Shown here piece after piece: positions 39,129 through 50,630 of a DNA stretch of 64,000 nucleotides (the first letter of the stretch is position 1; each line of letters opens with the position of its first letter). The position numbers and the translations under genes were made by a program. Source of the DNA: Ifrita kowaldi (Eukaryota; Chordata; Aves; Passeriformes; Cinclosomatidae); contig VZRS01009627.1 in NCBI GenBank assembly GCA_013398055.1, positions 124,001-188,000 on the forward strand. The letters run 5' to 3'. The notes below the pieces were generated by a model. The model was not told the origin of the DNA, did not search any database, and was given only the letters and a program-made list of their open reading frames with translations.

Positions 39129-40678
39129 TCGTGTTAACTTCCAAGCTGAAAGTTTCACAAGGTGTTGAAGGTGGTCCAGCACTCACTGACCAACAGGCCC
39201 AAAGGCTGCCAGTGCAGCAAGCCAGAGAGAGGCTTGGTTTAATCGGATTCTGAGTTACAATAAATAAATTATAACAAACTCGACAGAAGCCTCTGGGCTG
39301 GGTCCAGCCCTGAGGCCAGACTGAAATTTCTCATGTAGCAGGTAATCAGTAAGATGAGAAACCAGCTGCAGGGGAAGGGCCTCTCTATGAAACAAGAAGG
39401 TACTCTGAGAGCCAAGGCTTGTCCCAGTAATCTTTCCAGTAACACTACAGCAATCTATGCTCTTCATTATCTGGTCTTCAAAGGAACTGGCTTAATTGGA
39501 AAGGAAGCTGATGGTACTATTGGAGCAGGCCACCCAAGTTAGTTGGTTGTGTGCACGAAGAATGGGTCATGAGATTTGTCCCTTACTTTTCTAAACATTT
39601 CAGTGTAAGTAAAGCTCCTAGGTAATTTCAAATGAAGGTTATTTGGTTCGGGGGAAAAGGATTACCAGAGTGGCTTTATCCCCTTCAGAGCATTTAAACT
39701 GAGCAATGTGATGACATTTCAAAACCATCTGGGACTATTTTCTTTTCGTTATAGTCTCCAAAATGACCCATTTTTCTTAAAAACAATGAGGGTGTTTCCT
39801 TGTCCTTTGTGATAATGTTTTTCAAGCAGCTGTCTCTAGGGTTTGGTGCAGGCTTTGGCTAATATCTCAAAATACCCAGTCACTGGATTGATTGATGCAC
39901 GTAGCTGATCGTATCTGTCAGTCTGCCATTTGCCCTTTATTTTACAGACTTCTTTCCAAAAATCATATTGGAAGTGCCTGAGTGCTGTAGAAGGGTGTAG
40001 AGCAGTTTGAGTGCAACTCGAGTAGATTTTGTGAAATAGATGATGACTTGTACTGTATATGTGGATTGATGTTTCCAATTAGTTTTCCCGGTGACAGGTC
40101 TGGTGGGATCCATTGTATCTCCGAGAGTAGCCAGCCTAAGTCAGTCAGTAAGAGAAAGATACTCCACTGGAGAGCAATTCTTCTACCCTGCCTGCATCCC
40201 TAGTGTTTTCTATCTACTGAACCAAATTATAAGGTTAGATGACTTTATGCCTACTTTTTCATCCTCTAGAGTTTGCTGAGGCAGATTTTATTTTTGCAGA
40301 ATCTTCCCCAGTGGATGCACGGGAAGGTTATTTGTAGATTTTTTTTGAAGCTTTGAAGTTTGGATTTTGCAAGTGAAACACTTCTTTTGATGAATATTTT
40401 TTAGAAATGAGTTCCTAGCTTTTAGCAATAACCAAATAATAACGTTTAGTAATGTTTGCTTAATAAGCAAAAAATCACCAACTCGCTGAAAATTAGCTGA
40501 ATTCCCTTCTGTTTTGTAAATGTTTTGCTTTTGCTCTTCGTAGTAAATATGATGTTTTATAAAGAATTGCAGAGGAGAGGTTGTAGTCCAAAAAAGTGGA
40601 CCCTTTTGGGCAGCAAAAACCAGCTGGGGACCAGAAATTCTGGTTTGCATTCTGGGACTAGAGGAGCGCAGTGATCTC

Positions 40679-40975
40679 TACAGAATCACAGAGCCTACAT
40701 AGATCTATATGGAATCATAAAGGTTGGAAAAGACCTCCAAGGTCATCATGTGCAACCTTTGACCCAACACCACCATGTCAACTAAACCACAGCACTGATT
40801 GCCACATCCAGTTGTTTCTTGAACACTTCCACCACCTCCCTGGGTGGCGTGTTCCAATGCCTAACAACCTTTTCCATGAAGAAATTCTTCCAGATGTCCA
40901 ACCTGAACCTCCCTTGGAAGCAGTTTGAGGCCATTTCCTCCTGTCCTATCACTGGTTGCCTGGGAGAAGGATATG
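40679..40975 (-). mobile_element. CR1 LINE 3' end with ORF2 tail
   Basis: The left end carries the antisense CR1 terminus (ACAGAATCACAGAG, then AATCATAAAGGTTGG). Further right, the minus strand encodes ORF2 C-terminal residues: EEMASNCFQGRFRLDIWKNF, then VVRHWNTPPREVVEVFKK. The insertion is 5'-truncated and has lost a few residues relative to the usual tail. Its right border is approximate. Confidence 0.93.
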
Positions 40976-43900
40976 GAGAAGATGGTATTTCCAGCTCACC
41001 AGGAGAACAGATGCTTGAAAGAAGCACGGCAGTCACTTGTCATATTAGAGAGATGGGGTGAGCTTACAGTCCTCCTATTTTCTCCTGTGCAGCCTTTCAG
41101 TTTCTTCTTTAATAAATTGAGCAGTTGCTATTTATCTATTTCTAGCAAAGGGGAGTAAGTAGAGTTGGTTGAAATTGCTTCCTTTACAGTTGGCTGTGTG
41201 AGAGAAAATTGATTTTCTTGACCAAATGGAATTTCCACTGAAAGTCTACCTTCTGTGAAAATGTTTGATCTTTCTACTTTAGTTGAGTGCCCCATCCCAC
41301 ACTCTTTCCCTTGGGTTTCTAACTGGAAAGTCATAATTTTCTGGGCTTGCGGAACTGAAGACAAGTAAGAGTAAGAATAAAAATGCTGGTTAGATCTTTT
41401 CGTGAGAGCTTTTTTCATAGTACTGAAAGTATATTTACTAGATAGAGCTGGATTACAGCTCAAGGTCATCTCCCACTCCCAGTTTGATGCCCTGTTCTGA
41501 GATGAGAGTGAGTAGTAGCACCTTCTGTTCTTCTTTGTAGAAAGTTGTACAGTACAGCCCAGGTCCACTCCTGTATTTTTTAGCATATTGGTAGCTACTG
41601 GCAGCTGCAGCTTGCTCTTAGTAAATTGTCTGTGAAAAATTGCTCATAGCTAGTCCCTAAGAAGGTCTCCTGAGTGTGTCTTAAGCCTGAACTGATGTAT
41701 TCAATTCAGGTGGATTGTCTGGCAGAAACCTAAGAGTGCACTATGCAGCTTGGTCTATAAATTCAGTTTCTTCTTCACGGCATAATAGCACTACAGCTTT
41801 TCAAAACGGAGTTGGGATAGAGAATAAAGATAACTCTGGACAAGATATGTCTCAAGAATTTCACCAGTCTATCCTGAACATCTGAGTCTAAGCAAAATAA
41901 CTGGCATGGAACATATCAAGCTAAAATATCCATTTTGAAAAAAACTCATGAGCAACTGAAAACAGATAAAAAGAATTCTTTGGCAGCCATAACGGTAGAT
42001 ACAGCTACCACTTAAAACACAAATGTTTCCAAACTGTAAGTGCTTATATCACAGAGATTACCATATCATCACAGGCTGTCATTTGTCCTCTTATCAATGC
42101 AATGTGAAATCCCAGTGAATGTAAATAGAGATTAATCTTGTAGATACTTGGCATACCAGCCCTGTAGTGTCCGTCTGCAGCACTGTCAGAAAACATGCTC
42201 GGCACAGCCACCACATGGTCTCACTGAGGCTTGTAAATGACTGTGGGGTCAGCTCCAACGCCTGACCTGCTCCAGTCACAAACATTTCAGCACTCGCCGA
42301 GCACTGGATTTGTCTCCACTACGCTTTGAGTAACACTCCCTTGTGCAGGAAGCAATAATCCAAGAGTAATTTTCTACTGCTATTACTAACCTTCTAATAG
42401 GAGCTCATGTGTGATAATTAAGCTTCTCAAATATATTTTGGAGAGTGTATTTTTTCCTAGCCAGTTTTCTTTTCTTTCTATTTCATTTGGTAACTTCTGA
42501 AAATATCTTACTGCTTAAAAGAACAGTTTTTAAACCAAATCCTTTGTGATTAGTAATGCAGAGCTAAAGACATTTGGAGCATTAAACACCCCTGTATGAG
42601 AAATCCCTGGAGTTTTGCTAAAGTATGGCTTAAAATTACAGTGAAATTACAGAGCTGGAAGAAGAATCGTAGCTGCATAGAAGAACGCTAATACAATTTT
42701 TTACATGTCTGTTTAATAAGGAATCTTTCAGTTCTCAGTTTAAAAACTAAAAGTAAAGGTTCATTAAATTTGGTGCCATAATATTTGCTACATTTACTGA
42801 AGAAAAACATGAGGTCAATACCCAAGGCTGCAGCATGTTCAGAAAACAAAATAATTAAATTGATATTGTTTCCTTTTTGACAGGATCTCCCATGGGAAGG
42901 GATATTACTTGGCTGTAGCAGTAATGGTTCTCTATCTAGGCGAAGAACTATTATGTTAAATTAAAACCTCTCTCTATTTATCAAACAGCCAAAACTAATA
43001 AACACAACTGTGGCATTAAGAGTAAAGTGCTACTAGACTATTACTTCCTTCACCAGAGTATAATTTGTAATTCAATTTAGACAAAGTGTCTGCTCCTCAG
43101 GGATGCGGAGATGTGGTATTGACACAAGAGGCCTTTACTATTTGGGCACAGGAATGAAATTGTTTTGTAGTTACTGTGGTTGGAGACAGTTTCTACTGGA
43201 AAAACAACCCCACAAAATAATTTCAGAAGTTTTTAAGAAATAGATTATTAAAAAAAAGCATGTAAAGTATTGTTTATAACAAGTAGTGCTAATTGGAAGA
43301 CATATCCATAAAATAAAAGTTTTAAAAAGAAAAAAACAAGCAAAATGTGAACCTGAGCAACTCTTGCTCTTGGGGTCTTTGTTTTGTTTTTCATTTAACT
43401 ACCAATCAAAACACTTTTTTTTTTTTTTGGTAGCTAGGGATTTAGCACAAGAAACTTGGTGTGTCCTTCAGTATAGGATTTTGGTTAATGCAGACCAGGT
43501 TCTTGAGTTTTAAATTTATAAGGAAATCCCTCAAACTGGTGTACTCTATGGAGCAGCGTACAAGTACACCTATCTGCCTACTCATGGCAGGCAGGTAGAA
43601 GTACAAGGTACCATTCAAAGTTCATGCAACAGGTTGCATGATAGAAAGACTTGAAAGGGCAGACCAAAATTTGAATTTGCAGCCATTTTGAAACATCAAA
43701 TAGCATATTTTTAAAAAATCCTGTAGTGAATTTAAGGCAGTTTCTTTGGAAGACTGCCAGACACCCCAGTAATGTCTATATATAATACACCCATGCACAA
43801 GAAAAACAAGGAATAGAAAATCTGATACATCAAGCACTGCCAGCCAGTAATGACCAGTGGAATTCAGCTAACCTAGACAATTTAATTTCAATGCCTAGTG

Positions 43901-44049
43901 GGAATTTGATTAAAGCAATTAGAGAAAATTCTGAACATAGTCCAAATCATGCGTGTCTCTATTTCATTTTATTTTCTTTAAGAGCCGTCAGCATTCTTGG
44001 CCTCTGAAAATATAGGTAGTAAGTCTCCTGAAAACTTTTAAGCAGGGTT

Positions 44050-44140
44050 ATAACTTTGTTCACATAATGGTGACATTGAAGTGAGTGAGACTACTTGCAA
44101 AAGGGAAATTATATATGTGCTTAAGCATTTGCAGGATCTC
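44050..44140. repeat. Ancient repeat remnant
   Basis: CACATAATGGTGACATTGAA, then GTGAGACTACTTGC, then ATGTGCTTAAGCATTTGCAG and GATC. The order matches the same old reptile/bird repeat as 39033, in the opposite reading direction. Confidence 0.5.
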
Positions 44141-44185
44141 ATGCTAAGTGCTTGGAACAGAAATTTCTTCCATAGCCTGCCCAAA

Positions 44186-44198
44186 CCCTAACCCTAAA
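44186..44198. repeat. Very short telomere-like motif
   Basis: ACCCTAACCCTAA, about two CCCTAA units. Too short to be more than a possible interstitial telomeric seed or coincidence. Confidence 0.4.
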
Positions 44199-44217
44199 CG
44201 CAGCTGTTCCTTTCCAG

Positions 44218-44331
44218 CAAAGTGTGGAGGCAAAGACTGATCAGCCTTGAGGCACAGAGGAATTCAGGGGCACAGTTGCAGACCCCAGGTTCAGGGTGAA
44301 GTAGATAGGGCTGAGAGACTCCGGTCAGCAG
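44218..44331 (+). other. Candidate non-coding exon, 114 nt
   Basis: CTGTTCCTTTCCAG ends at 44217 (acceptor) and CAGCAG|GTAAGTTTA gives a strong donor at 44332. The bracketed 114 bases are more GC-rich than the surroundings. All three frames contain stops (TGA near the start in two frames, TGA/TAG near 44300 in the third). If spliced, it would therefore be a lncRNA or untranslated exon. A chance pair of sites remains possible. Confidence 0.25.
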
Positions 44332-45126
44332 GTAAGTTTAGTGATTTCTTAGGAACAGTCTGCTTTTGAATGTCTGATTGTTATTACGCTATAGGTGGAA
44401 ATTAAGGGGAATAAACCTCTTGTAAACATATATGGGGCTGCAGCCATGGCTATGACATCACAGGCAGCCAATAGAGTAACTAACTCCATTTTGGTCCATC
44501 AACTTCTACAGCCATTTAAAAATTTTTATTATTCTACCACATGAATCTGGACTGCAGCCACTCACCATAAGACAGACTGGACTAATAAATCTTTGGCACA
44601 TATAACCACCATGTTTAATATAAAACAACCCCTACACTTTTTTTAATATGATTTATAAAACAGAACACGAAGCTACCTACACGGTCTTTTCTAGTTACAG
44701 CAGATAGTGTTATTTATCGCACATTTAATTACTAACAGCAATTCAGTCATGCTATCTGACCTTAAGGCCTTTTGATTACCTGATCCAACATATTTCACAT
44801 GATAAAAATGTCAGGCTTGGAGAAACCCACCAGTCTGGTTTTCTGTGAAATCTAATTATAAACAGCAATGTTAGAAAAAGGTTACCAGTTTAAATAGTCA
44901 AGGCAGTTATTCATTTGGTAAGAGTTCGTTTTGATTGAAATGATAGCCGAGAGGGCACCGTGCAGCCTGGTAGGACACTATGAATAGTGCAGCCTCATCT
45001 CACCCACACTCATTTTGGCTGCTCAGCTTGAACTTGGGAAGCTCAGCTGGGCCTCTGGGAGCAGCTTGGTGCTGTGGGATAAGTACGTCCCTCTCCCTAT
45101 ACAGCCTCCATCTCCAGCCTTTGCAG

Positions 45127-45197
45127 AGCCAGGAGTTGGACTCGATGATCCTCGTGGGTCCATTCCAGCTCAGGATATGCTATGATTCTCTGATTAT
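45127..45197 (+). mobile_element. CR1 LINE 3' end, short fragment
   Basis: GAGCCAGGAGTTGGACTCGA, then TCCATTCCAGCTCAGGATAT and GCTATGATTCTCTGATTAT. This is the classic CR1 terminus in sense orientation, with about 70 bp retained. Confidence 0.9.
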
Positions 45198-45352
45198 GGG
45201 AAAGAGGAGCCAGTGACTCCATTCGTGGGAATGGGCTCAGCCCTTCCCTTCACTCCTAATGCAAGTGATGGTGCCTTAAACGCTCTGTTAAACTGCAGCT
45301 ATTGACATGGAAATTGGCATGACCTGTGTTAAAACAGACCCTTTAGATGTCT

Positions 45353-45418
45353 GGGAAAACTGACAGGGTGAGATCCTGGCCTGTTGGGAAAACTGACAGG
45401 GTGAGAGCCTGGCCTGTT
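45353..45418. repeat. 33-bp tandem duplication, two copies
   Basis: 45353-45385 and 45386-45418 share GGGAAAACTGACAGGGTGAG and CCTGGCCTGTT with one substitution (GATCC versus GAGCC). It is recent and frame-preserving (11 codons), though no gene is evident. Confidence 0.93.
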
Positions 45419-48193
45419 GCAGGTAAAGTTCTCATTGATACCACAAGTTTAGGAATTTGTCTCAGTCTAAGAATTTTGGAATGCTTTCCTGTGCTTTGCA
45501 CCTTTGTCTTGCCCCATTTTTCTATTTCAGTCAAGGTAGAAAGGCTCATAAGCACAGCGGATGAAAGGGAGGAGCATCTGCTTGTGGGAAACTCTCCTAC
45601 ACTGCCAATGACAATTATAATAACAGCAGTGGCAGTAGAAATGACAATTTCTCCAATCTTTATGGTGACCAAGAGCTTTAGTAGGAAACGTGGATGATAC
45701 TGTCTGTACAAGGCAGGTCTTGCATAAACAAAATTAAAAGATAAAGAATCTTAAAAGAAAATAAATAATTTCCTGAGAGTATTGTTTTAAGATATGTGAC
45801 ATCATGCCTTAGAATAAAGATGAGAGATGCATTTTAATATATTCATTGTATGACTTTTCATCTGAACAGAATTTGATTTTGCTGCCTGTTATGTTGTATA
45901 AAACTGGAAAGAATAATCACTTAATATGATGGATATTAATTCTGTAGTTATAAATCAATGCATTATAGTTTTTCTCCTGGGAAATGAATAAACACATTTT
46001 TTGTATGTTATAATATGCCTCACATTATGTGTCTAAGTATGCTCTAACCTACAGCAATACCTTCTGTAGTACACTAGCTCTTCCCAGTCTTTCTTTTTTG
46101 TGGGATAGCAGATGAACCAAGATGACTTCATGCTACAGCTTTGCTTCTCTGTAAAAATGAAGCTGTCAACAACATAGGAAAAGTCTCATAACCGCGGGAA
46201 ACAAAATGTTCACAGGAGCTGCACTAAGGCTGTGGAACTTGCTGCCAGACAAAATAAGAATGACCAGCACATGTGCCACTCTAAACACTCAATGCAAGAA
46301 CCCAATTATTCAGAGTAGCCTTCCCTTGATAGTCCTTTCAAGCATCCTTAGACTAAGTGCTCTTTTGGTTGTAAGATGATGAAAAGCTCAAAAATGTTCA
46401 GAGGTTAAAAAAAATGGCATGCTCACACATAATTTCCCTGGAAAATGGCTAGACATTACAGGAACAGTCTGATACAATCCTGGATAAATAGATGGTTACT
46501 AAAAAAATAAATAGAGCAGATAATTTCTTCCTGTCTGTAGGAGTGGCAGGCAGCACTTTGAAACACTTTTAAAGCCATATATGATCTCTCAAGCCCATTA
46601 TAATCCATTTATACATATTATTATTCTCTATTAACCCTCCAGAAAATATGAATCAAATGTGCATTGGGCAGTAAACAGCATGTCTATAGTAATTTCAGGT
46701 CATGTGTTCCTGCTAAAAATGCCGTATAATGGCATGCACAGAAATGGAGTACACACCTGCAGTTGATGATCTCCCATACCTTTAATTTTTCATACTTCTT
46801 GTACGGTTGTGTGCAAAACCCCTAAGTGCCAATTAAGTTTAAACTATAACAACTTAATTGAGTTTAATGACCAACAGGAATATTTCCATGTATTTATATT
46901 TCATGCTTCATGCTAATCTTCAGTAATGTTCAGTGAGGCACTGACTTGTGGTGAAGATGGTCCCTCAAAAAACTTGTTGAAATAAACAGTCAGTTTAAAA
47001 GATGCTTTTCCATTTCCCAAACTGTCTTGTGGCAACAGCTGCTAAAAGTATTCAGATAAAGAGTGCTGTCATGATCACTGTGTGCTTGGTATTAGAGAGT
47101 AGAAGAGGGCTAAATCTTCCCAAGAGATGCTTTTGCTTGAAATAATCTAAACACGGGAATATCTGATTTCACTCATTCCATCGAGTGTGGAAGACATATG
47201 CTGCAAGATGTGCCTGGTATTTGGATGTTAGCGTGGGTTAGCCTAACTCTCCTTCTTCCTGAGTCACATACCAAAATCTTTGTGTGATCAGAAGCCACAG
47301 AAGGTGCAGACTCTCTGTGGAGGGGAATGGGAGGTCCTGGAGTGATTCATGGACAGTAGATGACAAAGCTCCCAGAGGACTCATTAATTTATGGTGAAGC
47401 AGGTCTCGCTTATGCCAGCCGTGTTGCTGGATCCCTGAGCAGCCCATTGATTTTGGCTTTAGCAGCTGCTGCTGGCTCTTTTCCTTCCATGGCCAGACAT
47501 TTGAATTCCTCCTCCTTTTTTTGCCAGCACAGTCTTCTGACTGGCCGTGTGATTCGGCTGTTGACTTGGGCCAGTGCTTAACCCTTTGTGCGGGGCCGTG
47601 CTTGGTGTGTCTGCAGTTCAAGAAAGGTGTAGGCTACTCCTGTGCAGCTGACGAACCTGTTAGGTTTATGTCTATTTAAATCTATTTTTATTGTTATCAT
47701 TTTTTGTCTATTTCATATTCTATATTATATAATTGTTATATGTTATCTCTGATAGGTACCTATTTGTTTCTATTCCAAGACAGATAGGAATCCAGCCAGC
47801 AGAATGGTCATGAACTTTGGCCTGTGAGGAAAAAATAAGTATATTCCTTTCCTATAAACAAACTAATTGTGCTTTTTGTTGTGACCAACACGAATATAAC
47901 TGGAGCTGCACAAATCAATTTTCTTAAGACCAAAGGAACCTGGCAGGGAACCATGGAAAGCCACTTCTGATCTGTGCAAAGCTGAACAAACCTCAGCACT
48001 GAAGAACTTGAAGGCAAATGGTACGTAATTCTGTGGTAGTCTAGAGCTGGAAAGAAAGAATGAATTGAACTTTAAAAAAATCAACTCTGACATAAACAGT
48101 GTAAAAACATAACTTTTAAATAAATAGTGTCTCAGTTTATTTGCTTATGCACATTTTCATATATCTATTTATATATTTTTTCCATGTAATCAG

Positions 48194-48201
48194 ACACACA
48201 C

Positions 48202-48232
<31 letters not shown>

Positions 48233-48253
48233 AAGAGAGAGAGAGGGAGAGAC
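48194..48253. repeat. Compound microsatellite (CA)n(TA)n(GA)n
   Basis: CACACACACA is followed by about ten TA units, a GTATATATA interruption and GAGAGAGAGAGGGAGAGA. Likely polymorphic. Confidence 0.92.
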
Positions 48254-50280
48254 TTATCTAAAATACCTTTGAGGACTGAAAGCCTGCTCAGTGGTGGTAG
48301 AACCAGACAGGCAGTCTCCAACTGCTGGCTCTACTTAAAATAAGAAATCTTCAAAAGATACAGTGATGTGAGGCAGTACAAAATATCAAGGGAAAAACAT
48401 AAGTAGACATGATATGTTTTCCGATTTGCTGGCCAACAGACTACCTGAGGAGAGATCCCTAATGAAAGGATCCTTAAATATTTTGCGCTCCTCCTCCTTT
48501 CAGGAGGGAGGCACAGGGACCTGAGGCCGAGTGGAGATTTTAAGAGACTCACCTTCATCCTGACCTGCCGTTTCCCTGCCTTCAGGCAAAAAACAGAAGA
48601 GTACAAGTGAGCCAGAGTTTGAAATCGGGAGACCCTTAAGCACTGCATAAGCATGGGGTAAACGACTGCTAATGGCACAATTATCACTCCCAGTCACAGG
48701 GGGTAATCCTTTGTTTAACTTTTAAAAGGCGATGCTTTGTGTTGTTCCCCCCAAAAAGGGAAAAAAATTAATAACTCATCCATTCAGGCCTGTATTGTAA
48801 AAACTCCAGTGTGGTTAAGCAATGCTTACAGAGTAAAAATGGTGAACTGAAAAAAGAAGAGTTATTTAATAGCCAGGGACAATGTTTCGGCTCCTGACTC
48901 CCTGTGGTAATACCAAGCCTAGAGGAGAGAAAGTGGTTTTTGACAACATCAGTTCCTGAAACAGCTTGTGCAAACCAGAAACGCACAAGGAGAATTTAAG
49001 ATAAAGAGAATAAAGACATCACACAGCTGCACACACACACACAAAAAGTGTTTCCAGCTTTTCCAGCTATTTCAGACTCGGAAATGAAGTGCTCTGTCTC
49101 TATAGGTGTTAAAATGCAGTGTGAAGCAAAAAGGTGAGGTGAGGCAAAATTAAATGAAAGGGAGAAGCTTTTCTGAGCATGGGCTATATAATCTGAACAC
49201 TAAAAATACTCTGTTATCTTTTCTAAATCTTTCATGATTATAAGAATGCAAGCCGCTAATTTTAAGGTTAACTTAATGAAGTTAACTTGAATAACCACAT
49301 TTAAGGAATCAAATCTCAGTATTATCTATCAATGTTTGAAGTACAGACTTTTTATTTAAATAGTGATTTAGATTAATGAGCCTCTGATAAATGGAAGGGG
49401 TAACAATGGCAGGTCTATAGAACTGTGGTAGTGATAAAGGATTATCTATAAGAACAAGGTGATAAAGATTTCCAGTCAGTTTCATGCAGACTAAACTGGT
49501 GTGACAATTTAACATTAAAACTTTTCACTTTGTATGTTCTAGATCTTATCCTCTCTGCTTCGAAAGGTGTAATAGCAGAAAAGAGACGTAAAGCACTGGG
49601 TTTGCTATGGGCACTGTGGGAATACTAGCAAAGATCCTGCAGCTAGAACTGGAATCTAAAGGCACACTTTACCACAGGATGGCTTATAAATGGACAAATT
49701 TGTCCTGGTTTTACTGTTACTGTCACCCAGGCTAGCTGGGTTAAAACTCAGCTAAGTTGGTTCTGTCCGCAGGTGTTAGAACGATGCCTTTGCTGGCTGC
49801 ACAGTAATATATTTGAGATGAGGACAAGCCCTTTCTCTCTGCTGTGCATGCACATACAGGCAAGAATTAACATCTCTTTCTGTAGTGCACAGCAGGTATG
49901 GTTGTGGCACTGTTTCTTTATCAGATATCTGTTTGCAAATAGGATTCCTTGCATTATAACAATTTTGGATGTATTACAAAAACCCAACCACACAAACAAA
50001 AAAATTGCCCAAAAAATCACAGCCCAAACCCAAACAAACTACCAAAAAATGGGATAATGGGATATTTATAGAAGCTGCTAGAAGTGATGAATGTACTACT
50101 CAATGTTTATCTGCTTACTGCATAGTCATTGATTATTTGGTGAGGACAATTATCCACTACAGTGGAGCTTTATTTAAAGACTTTTAACTAAGATTTCTGG
50201 AAACTGAGTGATATTTAAAGCTTGGAATCCTCTACAATGATTTATTGTAACGTAACATTTGCTACAATAAACTACGCCCT

Positions 50281-50350
50281 CAATTAGACCTGAGCAACTC
50301 CATTAACTTTAATTATATCATGGTTGTAACTGAGAGTATAATTTGGCCCT
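50281..50350. repeat. Ancient repeat remnant
   Basis: TGAGCAACTCCATTAACTTT and TTGTAACTGAGAGTATAATT lead to TGGCCCT. The order matches an old repeat seen in turtles, crocodilians and birds (GAGTAACTCCATTGA ... TGTAACTGAGAGCAGAATTT, then GGCCC). Family not named. Confidence 0.5.
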
Positions 50351-50558
50351 CTGGAAATAGAATATACAATTAAAGCTCCACAGGGCAGAACAGGCAGAAG
50401 AAATTTGCCCTTCAGCTGGAGCTGTCAGGGAAATTATAGGTTGTTTTGGTTATTCTCTCCAACCTTAACAAATCCTATTAATGACATAGTTGCAGTGTGT
50501 AGTTAGCAGTGTATGGTGGTTGGTAGAACAAGTACTGTTTATGCTTTCTCTCTTGCAG

Positions 50559-50630
50559 GTGAACAGCGATCAGGAATTTAAGCTCTTGGGCACTGACTTT
50601 CTGCTCAGGAAACAGGAGAGCAGGAGCTGA
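50559..50630 (+). other. Candidate terminal coding exon, 23 codons then stop
   Basis: A strong acceptor, ATGCTTTCTCTCTTGCAG, ends at 50558. In the frame starting at 50559 the sequence reads VNSD, then QEFKLLGTDFLLRKQ, then ESRS and TGA (50628-50630). The composition is protein-like, with a mixed amphipathic segment and a basic end. No donor is needed if this is a last exon, but I see no AATAAA in the next few hundred bases. No homologue is recognised, so this is an inference from the splice site and frame only. Confidence 0.22.

Larger units (their letters stand above)
33913..40678. other. Non-coding sequence with two ancient repeat remnants
   Basis: Apart from the repeats at 34496 and 39033 I recognise nothing. 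TTG-rich simple sequence occurs near 34633-34665. Open frames reach about 120 codons but show no domain or codon signature. Confidence 0.5.
40976..45126. other. Non-coding sequence with repeat and exon candidates
   Basis: Mostly AT-rich unique sequence. Separate entries cover an ancient repeat (44050), a telomere-like hexamer pair (44186) and an exon candidate (44218). The stretch 44690-44870 has the AT-rich, low-CpG look of conserved non-coding DNA, which I cannot test here. Confidence 0.5.
45198..50558. other. Non-coding sequence
   Basis: No gene recognised. It includes a 33-bp tandem duplication, a compound microsatellite, a short CA array (49030-49042) and an ancient repeat (50281), all or mostly listed separately. 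A GC-richer patch at 47240-47630 is open on the minus strand for 127 codons but shows no recognisable motif. A weak CR1-like phrase (GCTGTGGAACTTGCTGCC) at about 46230 is too short to call. Confidence 0.45.

Noticed and set aside
41128..41586. 152-codon minus-strand frame
   Set aside because: Random-looking composition with no domain; no neighbouring exon signals.
46201..46295. Faint CR1-like phrase (GCTGTGGAACTTGCTGCC)
   Set aside because: Too short and isolated to assign to any LINE.
47238..47621. 127-codon minus-strand frame in a GC-richer patch
   Set aside because: No recognisable motif and an overlapping plus-strand frame in the same patch; kept only as a note.
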